DNA of 64,000 nt from an uncultured Alphaproteobacteria bacterium (GTDB lineage Bacteria > Pseudomonadota > Alphaproteobacteria > Micavibrionales > CSBR16-224), in the NCBI GenBank assembly GCA_950054485.1, contig CATLPD010000004.1, positions 62,001 to 126,000 of the forward strand, given 5' to 3'. The notes under the pieces are model-generated. The model was not told the origin of the DNA and ran no database searches. It saw only the letters and a program-made list of their open reading frames with translations. Below are positions 7,354 through 17,200 of the stretch, piece after piece. The first letter of the stretch is position 1. The number at the start of each line of letters is the position of its first letter. The position numbers were made by a program, and so were the translations under genes.

Positions 7354-8477
7354 TAGATCACCTCGATGTCAGCTTGCAGGGCACCGGCAGCCTTGATTGA
7401 CTGCAATATGGTGATGATATCGCGTGGTGATACACCCAAAGAATTCAGGCTTTCTACCAGTGATTGTAATGTCACGCCTTCACTTAAGACTGTCATGCGT
7501 TGGCCATCACCGCGGTCAACATCAATGTCCGTACGGGGCACAACCGCTGTCTGGCCATTTTGGGCAAAGGCGTTAGGCTGTGACACTTGCGGTGTTTCAT
7601 TGACACTGATCGTCAGGTTACCTTGTGCAATGGCAACTGTGGAAATGCGGACCTCTTGTCCCATTACAATCACACCTGAACGCTCGTCAATCACGACACG
7701 GGCCATCTGATCAGGCTGTACATATAATTGTTCAACATCTGTGATCAGATCGACAATACCGCCTGAATAGCCGGCTGGCATTTTTAATGTTACGGATGAG
7801 TTATTATCGGCACGCGCAGCGGCTACTCCCAAATGCTCGTTAATCGCAAGGGCAATGCGGCGTGATGTCGTAAAGTCGGGGTTGCGAAGTGCCAGACGCA
7901 TTTCACCCAGATCGTTCAACGCAAATGGTAATTCGCGTTCCACAATCGCCCCTTCGGATAATGTACCGCTGGTTGGTGTATTTAATGTCACGTTACCGGC
8001 ATCACCCTGTGCAGAGAAACCAGATACGTTTACGGTTCCCTGTGCAACGGCGTAAACTTCGCCATCGGCACCCATCAATGGGGTCACGACAAGTGTACCG
8101 CCCTGAAGGCTTTCGGCATCACCAAGGGATGAAATCGAAACATCAATGCGCGATCCCTGATTTGTGAATGGGGGCAGGGTTGCTGTCACCATAACGGCGG
8201 CAATGTTTTCTGTGTTTAAATTCTGGTCACGCACCTGAACGCCCAAACGTTCCAACATCGCGATCGCGCTGCGCTCGGTAAAGGGGGAGTTATTCATTGT
8301 ATCCCCTGTACCGTTCAAACCGACGACAAGACCATACCCGACAAGCAAGTTGTCGCGCACGCCTTCGAATTCGACGATGTCTTTAATACGTGTTGTGACG
8401 GCATTGGCATGGGTCGGTAGCCCGACAGCCAGCGTCACAGCTAGTAAAATCATGAATTTCTGCATCTTTTTTAACAT
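7353..8477 (-). CDS. flgI: Flagellar P-ring protein FlgI
   Basis: Periplasmic P-ring subunit of the flagellar basal body. The start is placed at the ATG at 8477 because GAGG lies 8 nt upstream; a GTG at 8486 overlaps that site. The protein (374 residues) begins with a signal peptide (KKMQKFMILLAVTLAVGLPT, probable cleavage after HANA). The family blocks TRIKDIVEFEGVRDNLLVGY and GLVVGLNGTGD follow, then TLPPFTNQGSRIDV and a C-terminal LNSLGVSPRDIITILQSIKA. Length is usual. First gene of its operon, divergent from fliX, with a sigma-54-like promoter just upstream. Confidence 0.96.
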   Translation of the reverse strand: MLKKMQKFMILLAVTLAVGLPTHANAVTTRIKDIVEFEGVRDNLLVGYGLVVGLNGTGDTMNNSPFTERSAIAMLERLGVQVRDQNLNTENIAAVMVTATLPPFTNQGSRIDVSISSLGDAESLQGGTLVVTPLMGADGEVYAVAQGTVNVSGFSAQGDAGNVTLNTPTSGTLSEGAIVERELPFALNDLGEMRLALRNPDFTTSRRIALAINEHLGVAAARADNNSSVTLKMPAGYSGGIVDLITDVEQLYVQPDQMARVVIDERSGVIVMGQEVRISTVAIAQGNLTISVNETPQVSQPNAFAQNGQTAVVPRTDIDVDRGDGQRMTVLSEGVTLQSLVESLNSLGVSPRDIITILQSIKAAGALQADIEVI

Positions 8478-8514
8478 TTTGGTCACCTCATAACCTTTTC
8501 TCGCCCATCATATA

Positions 8515-8531
8515 TTCAAGAACCGTGCCAA
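8515..8531 (-). promoter_or_regulatory. Sigma-54-like promoter for flgI operon
   Basis: On the minus strand, TTGGCACGGTTCTTGAA matches the -24 element (YTGGCACG) perfectly and has the right spacing, but the -12 element is TTGAA instead of TTGCA. Expected start about 8503, leaving a 26-nt leader to the ATG at 8477. Its similarity to the site in front of fliK supports the call; loss of the -12 C is a weakness. Confidence 0.6.
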
Positions 8532-8559
8532 GTCTGTTTTACTGGGCAAAAATTGCCGA

Positions 8560-8589
8560 TTGGTTTTATTTTCAAAATCGCGCTATACT
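8560..8589 (+). promoter_or_regulatory. Sigma-70-like promoter for fliX
   Basis: TTGGTT (8560-8565), an 18-bp spacer and TATACT (8584-8589). Transcription would begin near 8596, about 29 nt before the GTG start of fliX. The promoter lies in the divergent region shared with flgI. Confidence 0.45.
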
Positions 8590-8624
8590 TAATATATCAA
8601 GTTTAATGCCAGTTGGAGTATCGC

Positions 8625-9065
8625 GTGGTCAGAATCACAGGCCCTAATAAAACAGGGGAAACCCAAAAGACGAAAAAAAAGGACGGCGCCCAGAAAACGG
8701 GTGATTCCAGTTTTGAATCTATGGTTTCTGATACCGGCGGCACATCGGGCAGTTCGGGCGCAGCCGGGGCTGGCGGCTTGTCGCCTGCAGCATCGCTCGA
8801 GGCACTTTTAAGCCTGCAAGAGGCGGGCGATATGACCTCCGAAGAGGCCAAGGCCCGTGCTAAAAAGCGCGCGAATGAAATGCTGGATAAAATGGAAGAA
8901 ATTCGTATGGGGCTTTTGATGGGGGGGATTCCGCAGAAATCTTTGCAAGACCTTTCCAGGGTTATTCAAAGCCGTAAAGACGAGTTCACAGACCCGCAAT
9001 TAAAAGAGATTATGGACGAAATCGATCTGCGCGCGCAGGTCGAGCTGGCAAAGTACCAGCGTTAA
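8625..9065 (+). CDS. fliX: Flagellar assembly regulator FliX
   Basis: FliX is an alphaproteobacterial trans-acting factor that couples flagellum assembly to FlbD-dependent sigma-54 transcription. Here a Gly/Ser/Ala-rich N-terminal half (residues 20-50) precedes the conserved helical region (SLEALLSLQEAGD, RANEMLDKMEEIRMGLLMGG, then LKEIMDEIDLRAQVELAKYQ). The GTG at 8625 is chosen because GGAG sits 6 nt upstream; a TTG at 8613 precedes that site. Divergence from flgI is the arrangement known in Caulobacter. Presence of FliX fits the sigma-54-like promoters of the two neighbouring flagellar operons. Confidence 0.88.
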   Translation: MVRITGPNKTGETQKTKKKDGAQKTGDSSFESMVSDTGGTSGSSGAAGAGGLSPAASLEALLSLQEAGDMTSEEAKARAKKRANEMLDKMEEIRMGLLMGGIPQKSLQDLSRVIQSRKDEFTDPQLKEIMDEIDLRAQVELAKYQR

Positions 9066-9166
9066 TAATCCTTTACATTTTCACTTTTCTTTATATATTG
9101 TCTGGCATTATAATAGATTAGCATCTAGAATTTATATATTACAGTGACATAGGGAGAGATTCTATT

Positions 9167-9607
9167 ATGGCAGTTGCAGAAACATCATCAACTATTTTAC
9201 CACCGGATTACGCGCCAAGCGAAGACGAAGACTTCATGAATCCGGTCATGACCGAATATTTTCGCCAGAAGCTTTTGAACTGGCGTCAGGAACTGATTTC
9301 TGGTTCCAGTGAAACCATTCAATCAATGCAGGAAGATAACTTGCAAAAGCCTGACCTGACAGACCGTGCGTCGGCTGAAACAGATCACGCATTGGAATTG
9401 CGTACACGCGACCGCGAACGTAAACTGATTTCAAAAATCAATGAAGCGCTGGAAAAAATTGAAACAGGTGATTACGGTTTTTGTGAAGAAACAGGCGAGC
9501 CGATTTCGATCAAGCGTCTGGAAGCGCGGCCCGTTGCGACCCTGAGCCTCGAGGCACAGGAACGCCATGAACGTAAAGAGCGCACACAGCGCGACCTTCG
9601 CGAATAA
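9167..9607 (+). CDS. dksA: DksA/TraR family RNA polymerase-binding regulator
   Basis: A 146-residue coiled-coil protein that binds the secondary channel of RNA polymerase and modulates transcription with ppGpp. The coiled-coil stretch (WRQELISGSSETIQSMQEDN) is followed by an acidic tip (LTDRASAETDHALE) and a zinc-finger region (YGFCEETGEPISIKRLEARP). Only the first finger cysteine is kept; the other positions are Thr/Ala/Pro-type residues, as in many alphaproteobacterial DksA proteins, so the finger probably does not bind zinc through four cysteines. GGGAGAG precedes the ATG. It follows fliX by about 100 nt and has a TATAAT (9109-9114) upstream. Confidence 0.93.
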   Translation: MAVAETSSTILPPDYAPSEDEDFMNPVMTEYFRQKLLNWRQELISGSSETIQSMQEDNLQKPDLTDRASAETDHALELRTRDRERKLISKINEALEKIETGDYGFCEETGEPISIKRLEARPVATLSLEAQERHERKERTQRDLRE

Positions 9608-9660
9608 GCAAAAGCTTTTAAAAACATTCTTTTTAAGGCATGATAGTCGGGGGAGACATC

Positions 9661-10665
9661 ATGCCTTTTTCTTTTGCGCCATATCTTGATTTTGAAAGCA
9701 GCTTTTTCAAGCTGTCGTTATTGGCCCTAATTCTAGTTTTACAAATTATTCTGGGTATTATTTTGCCGGGGCAAAGCCATAAACCGCCGCACATGCATTG
9801 GTTTGCACAAAGACTGCTGGCGGCCTTGTCACAAAAGCTGAACCGCCCAAACCGCAGTAAAGGGTCGCTTAAAATTCGCGGCTTGCTGAGTTTCCTTTTT
9901 ATGGCTTTGGTTGCATGGAGCATTGCACGTATGGCCGAAGTTCTGGCCTATTCAGTTGAATATGGCTGGGCTTTGATCGTCTTTTTGGTTTGGGGGACTG
10001 TCAACATCATGGTGCCCTGGCGGGCTATGCGCGGGCTGATTGCGCAGAAAACACCGTATGAAATCTTGCGGAAAGCTGATGCATTGTCTGACCTGACGGG
10101 CTTTTCCTTTAAAGAGCAGGATGGTCACACGGTTGCGCGTGCAGGTGTTTTTTATGCAGGTTACAGCATGCTTAGGTATCTGGTGGCGCCCGTATTATTC
10201 TATTATTTTCTGGGCCTCATGGGGATGATGTTTTATCTGTTCCTGAGCGCTTCGGAAAAACCTCTCGACGTTTATCTTGTAACGCCATTCACACGATTCT
10301 TTGCGCTGTTTGAAAATATTCTCGATTTTATTCCGGCCCGTTTATCATGTTTTGTTCTTTATATTGCCGCCTTTATTACACCGACCGCGCATCCTCAGCA
10401 AATGTTGAAGATGATTTTCGACGGTGGCCAGAAATTCCCCGGCTTATCCCTGTCAGTTATATTTAAAGGGTTTACCGGTGCCGTTCATACGTCGCTGGGT
10501 GGTGCGGTTGTTTATCAAAGCGGCCAGAAGATTTTATTACCCTGGATTGGTCCCAAAGCGGCCAGCGCGCAGGCGGGCGTTGCGGAAATAAAACGCGCTT
10601 TTCTTCTTCATATCTACTGCACCGTTCTGGTTTTACTGCTGATACTCGCGATGTTGGCCGTGTAA
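9661..10665 (+). CDS. Degenerate CobD/CbiB-like integral membrane protein
   Basis: A 334-residue membrane protein with about five hydrophobic segments. It aligns by eye with adenosylcobinamide-phosphate synthase (CobD/CbiB) and AmpE: the RGLLSFLFMALVA block, LVAPVLFYYFLGLMGMMFYL, and above all NILDFIPARLS, matching the CbiB NWIPARLT motif. The residues usually preceding the VAP block in CbiB (an ENxxDG-type motif) are replaced by YSMLRY, so the cobalamin activity is doubtful. Start taken at ATG 9661 with GGGGGAG 5 nt upstream; an ATG at 9640 lacks such a site. It precedes VWA and AAA+ genes that resemble CobT and CobS, without any other cobalamin gene in view. Confidence 0.7.
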   Translation: MPFSFAPYLDFESSFFKLSLLALILVLQIILGIILPGQSHKPPHMHWFAQRLLAALSQKLNRPNRSKGSLKIRGLLSFLFMALVAWSIARMAEVLAYSVEYGWALIVFLVWGTVNIMVPWRAMRGLIAQKTPYEILRKADALSDLTGFSFKEQDGHTVARAGVFYAGYSMLRYLVAPVLFYYFLGLMGMMFYLFLSASEKPLDVYLVTPFTRFFALFENILDFIPARLSCFVLYIAAFITPTAHPQQMLKMIFDGGQKFPGLSLSVIFKGFTGAVHTSLGGAVVYQSGQKILLPWIGPKAASAQAGVAEIKRAFLLHIYCTVLVLLLILAMLAV

Positions 10666-10742
10666 TAATATTTCAAAAACATCACCGATTTATGTTTTTT
10701 TCGGATAAAAAGCCGGAATAAATACTTTACATCATTCAGTTG

Positions 10743-10829
10743 GTCCTGTAAGGTCTGTATTGATTAATGAAAAGTTAATTTCTTACAGGGCGCGGGATAG
10801 ATTATACCGTGTTTTAAGATGGGTTGGCA
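10743..10829 (+). promoter_or_regulatory. Leader and possible promoter region of the VWA gene
   Basis: A TTTACA (10725-10730) and TAAGGT (10748-10753) with 17-bp spacing could form a sigma-70 promoter starting near 10760. If so, a TTG at 10760 would lie at the start of the transcript, which favours the ATG at 10829 as translation start. Confidence 0.3.
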
Positions 10830-13800
10830 TGTCTGATAAAGATAAAAAACAAACACAAAAAGACTTCAACGCTCACCGCAAGGCGCGGGAAACCATCCTG
10901 CGCGAACCGCTGACCAAGCACCGTCTGACACTTAAACAAAAAATTGCTGACGCCAGAAACCCTGAAAATCCAAAGCCTTTTACTTTTGAAGATTTGAGCG
11001 ATTTCATAAACAATCTGCCAAACCAGAGCGATGTTTATTATAAAGAGGTTGCCAAATGTCAGCACCTTATCAAAACGGGTGAGGTTCCAAAGTCACCGAA
11101 TCTGAAAACGCCGGAAACGCAATTGGTATGGGCTGCAACATTGGCCCACGTGGTTTATAATCCGCAGATTATGCAGGGCTGGACAACGCCAGTTGATCCA
11201 GACAAATTCTACGAAAGCGATGCCTGGAAAAAAACAGTCAATTCCCTAGACTCTTTGAAAGAATTACGCCAGGTTGGCGGTTTCGTTATCGAATCTTTAC
11301 GCGACCAGGATACAAAATACGCCTATGGACGTCCGACGGAACCGACACATTACAATCCACGCAACAACAGATTGGCTGTTAACTTTATCGACAGCCTGAC
11401 CAGCGGTTTCGAACACACACGTGCTCTTGCGATGCGTGAAATCGGCAAGGCGCTTTATTCGCGCAAAGTCACACCGAAGATGCAGGCCTTGCAAAAAGAC
11501 CTATTCCCGCTGATGCGCAAACGTAATGCGGCTAAAGCGAAAAAAGGACCCGGGCTGACCGAGGAAGAATACAAAACCTACATGGTTAAAACTGTAGAGT
11601 ATAATTTACGGGAAATGCTGTATGAAGCCTGTGAAAAGAATATGCGTAATCATTTCGCATCCAGCCGTGGTGATGTAAAGCAGCAGGATTTCAGTGTGTC
11701 GCTGAACCATTCGGCGGTGACATCCGAGTTTTTGGGCTTGGTACGCGCACCGCAGGGTGATGATATTCCGGTATCGCTGACGTACTTCATGAATTTGGTC
11801 AATATGGTCAATCTGAATTACTATCAAAAGAACAAGTTTTTTGCCGATACGAATGAAGGCTGGCGCCGTGCGGGGGTTGACCCGAACCACATTCGCAAGG
11901 TCAGCGCGGACAAGCCAATTATGCAGGACAAGAACGGTATCGCTCATCCTGATTTTAAATATCTGCAAGAGTTGCTGGGCGGCAAAGACGGACTTGAAAC
12001 ACGATATCCGCCTTTGCAGCAACGTCTTCTGGGTAACTTTGAAAAGAAAATTATGGCCTCTGCCGATGCCAGAAATGAAATTATAGAGCATATATCTGAA
12101 GAATATGCGGAGCTTTTGATACAAGAATATTTGAAAAAATATCAGGACAAGCTTGAACAGGATATCGAAAACAAAAAGAACCAGAATAATCAGGATCAGG
12201 ACCAGTCCAACGATCAAAATCAGGATCCTAATCAGTCACAAGATGGCCAGCCGCAGGATGGGCAAGACCCACAAGACGGTCAGCCGCAGGATGGGCAAGA
12301 CCCACAAGACGGTCAGCCACAGGATGGACAAGATCCACAAGATGGTCAGCCGCAGGATGGACAAGACCCACAAGACGGCCAGCCGCAGGATGGACAAAAA
12401 CCGCAAGACGGTCAGCCGCAGGATGGACAAAAACCACAAGACGGCCAGCCACAGGATGGACAAAAACCGCAAGACGGTCAGCCACAGGATGGACAAGACC
12501 CACAAGACGGCCAGCCACAGGATGGACAAAAACCGCAAGATGGTCAGCCGCAGGATGGACAAGACTCTCAAGATGGTCAGCCGCAGGATGGACAAGGCTC
12601 TCAAGATGGTCAGCCGCAAGACGGTGATTCCCAAGATAGCAGTCTTGATGCTGAAGGCGACGATCAGGACCTGCCGGATTTTGCCAAGGAAAATAAACAA
12701 GACGACAAGGGGCAGGATGGCCAAGATGGTCAAGACGGGGAACCTCAAGAAGGTGATGGCCAAGATGGTCAAGGACAAGATGGGCAATCACAAGACGGTC
12801 AGCCGCAAGATGGTCAACAGCAAAGTGGCTCTGACGGCGATGACACCGTGCCTGTTGAAGATGTAGGTGATATGCCGGATGCAGGTGATTCAGATTCTCT
12901 TGAAGATGCCGAAAAACAAGATGCAGACGGGCAGGACGCCGATGGTCAAGATGGCCAAGACTCTGATGGCCAAGACGGCCAGGACGCTGATGGACAAGAC
13001 GGACAAGATGGTCAGGATGCCTCGGGCGAGGGATCTGACGGCGAGGGCATGACCAACGAAGAGCTGGATGATATGATCAACCAGAAACAAAAAGAGGAAG
13101 ATGCCCAGAACGGACAGGATGGTCAAGGTCAAGACGGACAAGCTAAAGATGGCAAGCCCAGCGATCAGGCCGGTAAGGGCGATGGGCAGGACCTGAAGGA
13201 GCTTTCGGAGCGTGATTGGAATGACTATCAACAGCGTATCAGCGAGCTTAGCGGTCCGATTATACGCGTTCGCCGTATGCTGAAAAAGATTCAGGAACGC
13301 CAGCTTCAGGAAGCGATCAAGCGCGACAATAAAATGGATATCATCCCTGAAGACAGTGATGTAATGGATCGCTTTAACATGGATGCCCATAAAAATCTGA
13401 TCATTAAAAAAGCAATGGGCGACGTTAAAGAAGAAGACCTAAAGCGTTTCCGCAAGGACCGTGTCGAACAGGTGCCGACCAGCATCGATATTGTCATTAT
13501 GATTGACGGTTCCGGTTCTATGAACGGTGTACCGTTGAATTCAGCCATCCAGACAGCCGCAATTTTGAACGAGGCTGCACGTGGCAAAGACATGAATATT
13601 AATGTTTATGTCGGTTTGTGGGGGAACAATACACCGCCGATCCGTATTACGCCGGAAACCAAAAAACAGGATATTGGAGCTATACTTGAGCATTCAAGAC
13701 AGGGCCTCAAATCCGGAACCAGCATGGCCCCAATGTTTGAAGTGATTGCGGATACGGTATCCAAGCAGCGTGCAAAACAGCAGGTTCTGGGTGGCTTTAC

Positions 13801-14155
13801 GCATATTATGGCTGTGTCAGATGGTGAAATTTCAGATGCTGCGGAGTCTAAAAAGAAAATCGAGGAATTATTCCAGGCCAATAAAATGGTCACTTTTGAT
13901 GTCGCGATTTTGCAAAAATACAATCAAAGCGACAAATCAATGGAAAAGGCCGTAAAAGATTTGAAGGGCAGCAAGCCTTGGCAAAAAGTCACAGTGACAA
14001 AACGCACGGAAAAAGAAGCGAACGATATTCCGTTTGCCATGACGAGCGCCTTGTTTGACAAAATCAGAAAATGCCGCAGCTTTACGGCTGTGCCGATTTC
14101 CAAAAAGAAATCAGATATGCGCAAGGCTGCCAACAGGTTGAAAAACAAAAAGTAA
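10829..14155 (+). CDS. Giant VWA-domain protein with Gln-Asp-Gly repeat linker (CobT-like architecture)
   Basis: About 1108 residues from the first ATG. The alternative TTG at 10760 would add 23 basic residues; it has AAGG 7 nt upstream, so the start is uncertain. Residues 1-450 are a helical, Lys-rich globular part I do not recognise. Residues ~455-780 are low complexity, rich in Gln, Asp, Gly and Pro, including eleven 11-residue repeats. The C-terminal part is a VWA domain with a MIDAS motif DGSGS starting near residue 893, a TSMAPM segment and VSDGE, so metal-dependent protein binding is likely. There is no signal peptide. VWA proteins with acidic linkers (CobT) pair with MoxR/CobS AAA+ ATPases, and one follows 62 nt downstream. 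Function inferred: substrate-recruiting partner of that ATPase. Confidence 0.85.
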   Translation: MSDKDKKQTQKDFNAHRKARETILREPLTKHRLTLKQKIADARNPENPKPFTFEDLSDFINNLPNQSDVYYKEVAKCQHLIKTGEVPKSPNLKTPETQLVWAATLAHVVYNPQIMQGWTTPVDPDKFYESDAWKKTVNSLDSLKELRQVGGFVIESLRDQDTKYAYGRPTEPTHYNPRNNRLAVNFIDSLTSGFEHTRALAMREIGKALYSRKVTPKMQALQKDLFPLMRKRNAAKAKKGPGLTEEEYKTYMVKTVEYNLREMLYEACEKNMRNHFASSRGDVKQQDFSVSLNHSAVTSEFLGLVRAPQGDDIPVSLTYFMNLVNMVNLNYYQKNKFFADTNEGWRRAGVDPNHIRKVSADKPIMQDKNGIAHPDFKYLQELLGGKDGLETRYPPLQQRLLGNFEKKIMASADARNEIIEHISEEYAELLIQEYLKKYQDKLEQDIENKKNQNNQDQDQSNDQNQDPNQSQDGQPQDGQDPQDGQPQDGQDPQDGQPQDGQDPQDGQPQDGQDPQDGQPQDGQKPQDGQPQDGQKPQDGQPQDGQKPQDGQPQDGQDPQDGQPQDGQKPQDGQPQDGQDSQDGQPQDGQGSQDGQPQDGDSQDSSLDAEGDDQDLPDFAKENKQDDKGQDGQDGQDGEPQEGDGQDGQGQDGQSQDGQPQDGQQQSGSDGDDTVPVEDVGDMPDAGDSDSLEDAEKQDADGQDADGQDGQDSDGQDGQDADGQDGQDGQDASGEGSDGEGMTNEELDDMINQKQKEEDAQNGQDGQGQDGQAKDGKPSDQAGKGDGQDLKELSERDWNDYQQRISELSGPIIRVRRMLKKIQERQLQEAIKRDNKMDIIPEDSDVMDRFNMDAHKNLIIKKAMGDVKEEDLKRFRKDRVEQVPTSIDIVIMIDGSGSMNGVPLNSAIQTAAILNEAARGKDMNINVYVGLWGNNTPPIRITPETKKQDIGAILEHSRQGLKSGTSMAPMFEVIADTVSKQRAKQQVLGGFTHIMAVSDGEISDAAESKKKIEELFQANKMVTFDVAILQKYNQSDKSMEKAVKDLKGSKPWQKVTVTKRTEKEANDIPFAMTSALFDKIRKCRSFTAVPISKKKSDMRKAANRLKNKK
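12248..12625 (+). repeat. In-frame 33-bp tandem repeat (11 units plus partial)
   Basis: Eleven successive 33-bp units encode variants of QPQDGQ(D/K/G)(P/S)QDG, followed by a twelfth partial QPQDG. Units differ by a few synonymous and conservative changes, for example DP, KP, DS and GS at positions 7-8. Shorter QDG-type repeats continue to about 13025. The repeat is coding, lies in the linker of the VWA protein, and is a likely site of length variation. Confidence 0.95.
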
Positions 14156-14217
14156 AACATTGACATAAAGATTCAAAACGATAAGATGAAAATAACCTCA
14201 AAAATAAAGGAAAAATC

Positions 14218-17200
14218 ATGACTCCACGTGACCCTCAGCACGAATCCGGAAAAGCGGCGAAATCTGCAAAACAGGATAAAAAAGAAAGCCTTTTGAAAAA
14301 GAAGGTTGCAGAACTGACACGCGAAGATCTGCTGGAACTGATGAAACCTTTGGGCACGACAGGCCTACCGTTTCCGATGTGGGGAACACAAAAAATCAAG
14401 CACGAGGGCGGCGCTGAACTGGGCCAGGCCCTGACATTTATCGAGGAAGACCCACAGGATGGGGAACCGCTGATTGTTCTGTCTGAAAAATCATTTGACG
14501 AGGCATGGGGTATTATCGCCCGCGAATTGCCAACACCTTCGATGTTGCCGATTTTCCGCGAAATGCTGGAACGCATGGCGCCTGACAGCAAGAACCGTCA
14601 GTTCTTTGTCATGGGTGATCCGGGGATGGGTAAATCATTTATGGGCGGTATGATCGGTCGTGTAATGTCGCGCCAGTCACCACGTGTTTATGACTGTGGT
14701 GGTAAGCAGATGAACTCCATGCTGTTCGAAATGGTTCTGGATTTCGGTGCCGGTGACGGCCCTGCGGCTTTGATCGACCAGGCGATGATGGATGGCAAAT
14801 TAAAGCCTGCATCTGTAAGCGTTCTACGCACCCTGGCGGATGAAATTAACACCACGGACAAGAAATATATTGCAGAGCTTGCAGACGGTGTATTCGAAAT
14901 TGATTGGGAAGCAATCGGCCGCGAAAGCGAGATCGGTTTATCCAAAATTAAAATCGTCGAAGATATGATCAACACAATCATCAAGCTGGAAGGTTTTGAT
15001 AAGGGCGGCACAAACATGCTGGGTATGAACTCGCAGTTTGGTCCGATGATTACAGACTTTGTCGAAGGTAACTTTGCAACTTATGATGAATATAACAAAT
15101 CAAAGCAGGGCGGTGATGATGCGCTGCAGACTGTATTGCAGTTCATCAACGGTGAAATTGACGAATGTACAGTTGAAAATCCGCTGAAGGGTAAAGACGG
15201 TACATCCGGCCCGACAGAGTTTACGTTCCGCCGCGAGGATGTGAAAGCCGGCTGGGGTATTCTGTTTACAGGTAACAAATCAAAAGATGGTGCGACAACA
15301 CGTGCTTTGAACAAATCTGTTTATTCACGTTTGGGTCCACGCGATCTGCCCGAAGTATCACAAGAAGATTGGCAGCACCGTATCTGTCAGCTGATGACAG
15401 GCGTTCCGATTTCAACATGGTATCACATCATGAAAGAAGATGCGGATGCGAACCCGGATGATTTTGCTGATTTCCTATGGCACATCAGAACATCGGGCCT
15501 GACAGAAGATCAGGTTAATGCGATCCCGCAAAGCCAGAAGGTCTGGTTGCAGAACTGGCAGCGTGTAAATGACGCCGCTGAAAAGCTGGGTAACTTCTTC
15601 TTTAAATGGCGCGATATGCTGGATGTTGAACGTGCCGCATATGTTTATCACCTTGGGGATGAAATCGATGATGACTTCTCGGCTGAACAGTCGCTTGATT
15701 TCCGCCGTGTGATCAAGATTTTGCAAAAGGCATCAAAGCCGCGTGCGAAATTGAAAGCGGCCAATTCAAAAACGAAGATTCCGACAAAGACAACTTTGAA
15801 GAAAGCGCCTGTGCGCGATCACTTCAATGTGAAACGTGAAGATCAGGAAATGGATTACGGCACACGTTTGACCGAAATTCTGATCAACGATATTTTCGAA
15901 AGCTCGGGTGCGATGGGTAAAGAGGCCCTTTACGCCAAGCTGTTGGAAGAGGCTGAAAATTGCGCGATTATTCAGCAGGAGTTCAACGGTGATGCTGAAC
16001 GCAGTCAAGTGAAGACCATTGAGCAATTGTTGAATATTACAGAATTCGATAATGCGGATATACGTATTCAGGCGAAAATTGCGCAGGAAATTTTCTGCAA
16101 AATGCTGCGTGAACGTCACCCTGAAATCGAAGCAGCTAACAATGAAATCGTTACGATCGATCGTATGGTTGAAATTATTCAGGATATGCGTTCAACAGCT
16201 GAAGCTGCGCGTGAAGAACAAAAGATTGCAATCCAGAACACTGATATCAATACGGTTATGGACAAGCCTTTGGCCGAAGCCAAAATGCTGGATTATGCTG
16301 ATATTTCCGACTTCGAGGACGAGCCATCTTTTTATGATGTTCTGACGCTGGACGAATTTTTATCTGCTTTTGTTATTCCGGGTGTGACCGATAAAAACTT
16401 TAATGGTATCTGGGATAACAACCTGACAATTTTGACGAAGATCAAAAAATACAGTGAAAATAAAACCCGTGTCGAGGAAGATAAAGCCTCGCAGGAAACC
16501 AAGCTGAAAGATCTTGAAAGTAAGTTGTCCGACAAACAGGATGAATTGAATGACGCTAAGACCATATCTTCGGCTGGCCCAGATGATATCAAAGCCTTGG
16601 AAGAGGAAGTCGACGCCCTGAAAAAAGAGGTTAAAGATTCTCAGAATATGATCTCGAACCTGTTAAAGGATGTTGACCGCAATCAGGCTGCGATTGAGCG
16701 CATTGAAAAAGACGGTATGAAGGCTGTTGATGAGCTTGAAAAACAGGAAAAAGATACGGACAGCATGATGACAGATAGTCACGCTGAATCAATATCTATG
16801 GCTGAAAACCGTTCTAAATCGGGTATTGGTTTGACAACAATTTTCTGTCGTGTGGACGATGCCGGTCAATCTGACAAAAATGCACCACCGGAATATACAC
16901 CGGTTCATGTATTGCGTCACGCAAAGACAGACCGCACGGTTATTATCGGTGATGCGATCAGCGAGACGTTGAAAGATGCCTTCAAGAAAGCGAAAATCAA
17001 TTATGTTGATTTCTCACAAGATGGGGCGGAAACAAAAATCAACAATGCGATCGATGAAATGATCCGCGGCATGGATGCGGAGACCTTGCAAAACCTGAAT
17101 TTTGCATTCAGCTACAGAAACACGGTTGATAAGGACAAGCTGGAAGGCCGTGACCTGGGGAACAAAATCGTTTCTAGCCGCAAGGTTGTTCACGATGATA

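Noticed and set aside
9661-10665. Genuine cobalamin synthase CobD/CbiB
   Set aside because: The family pattern is visible but the motif before the VAP block is lost and no other cobalamin biosynthesis gene is present; called CobD-like only.
12248-12625. Regular repeat that might be taken for a CRISPR array
   Set aside because: Units are contiguous, in frame, coding and 33 bp long without unique spacers.
12228-12791. Two long antisense frames of about 185 codons opposite the Gln-Asp-Gly repeats
   Set aside because: The 33-bp periodicity keeps several frames free of stops. The peptides are Val/His/Leu repeats with no start site or homology and lie opposite the VWA gene.
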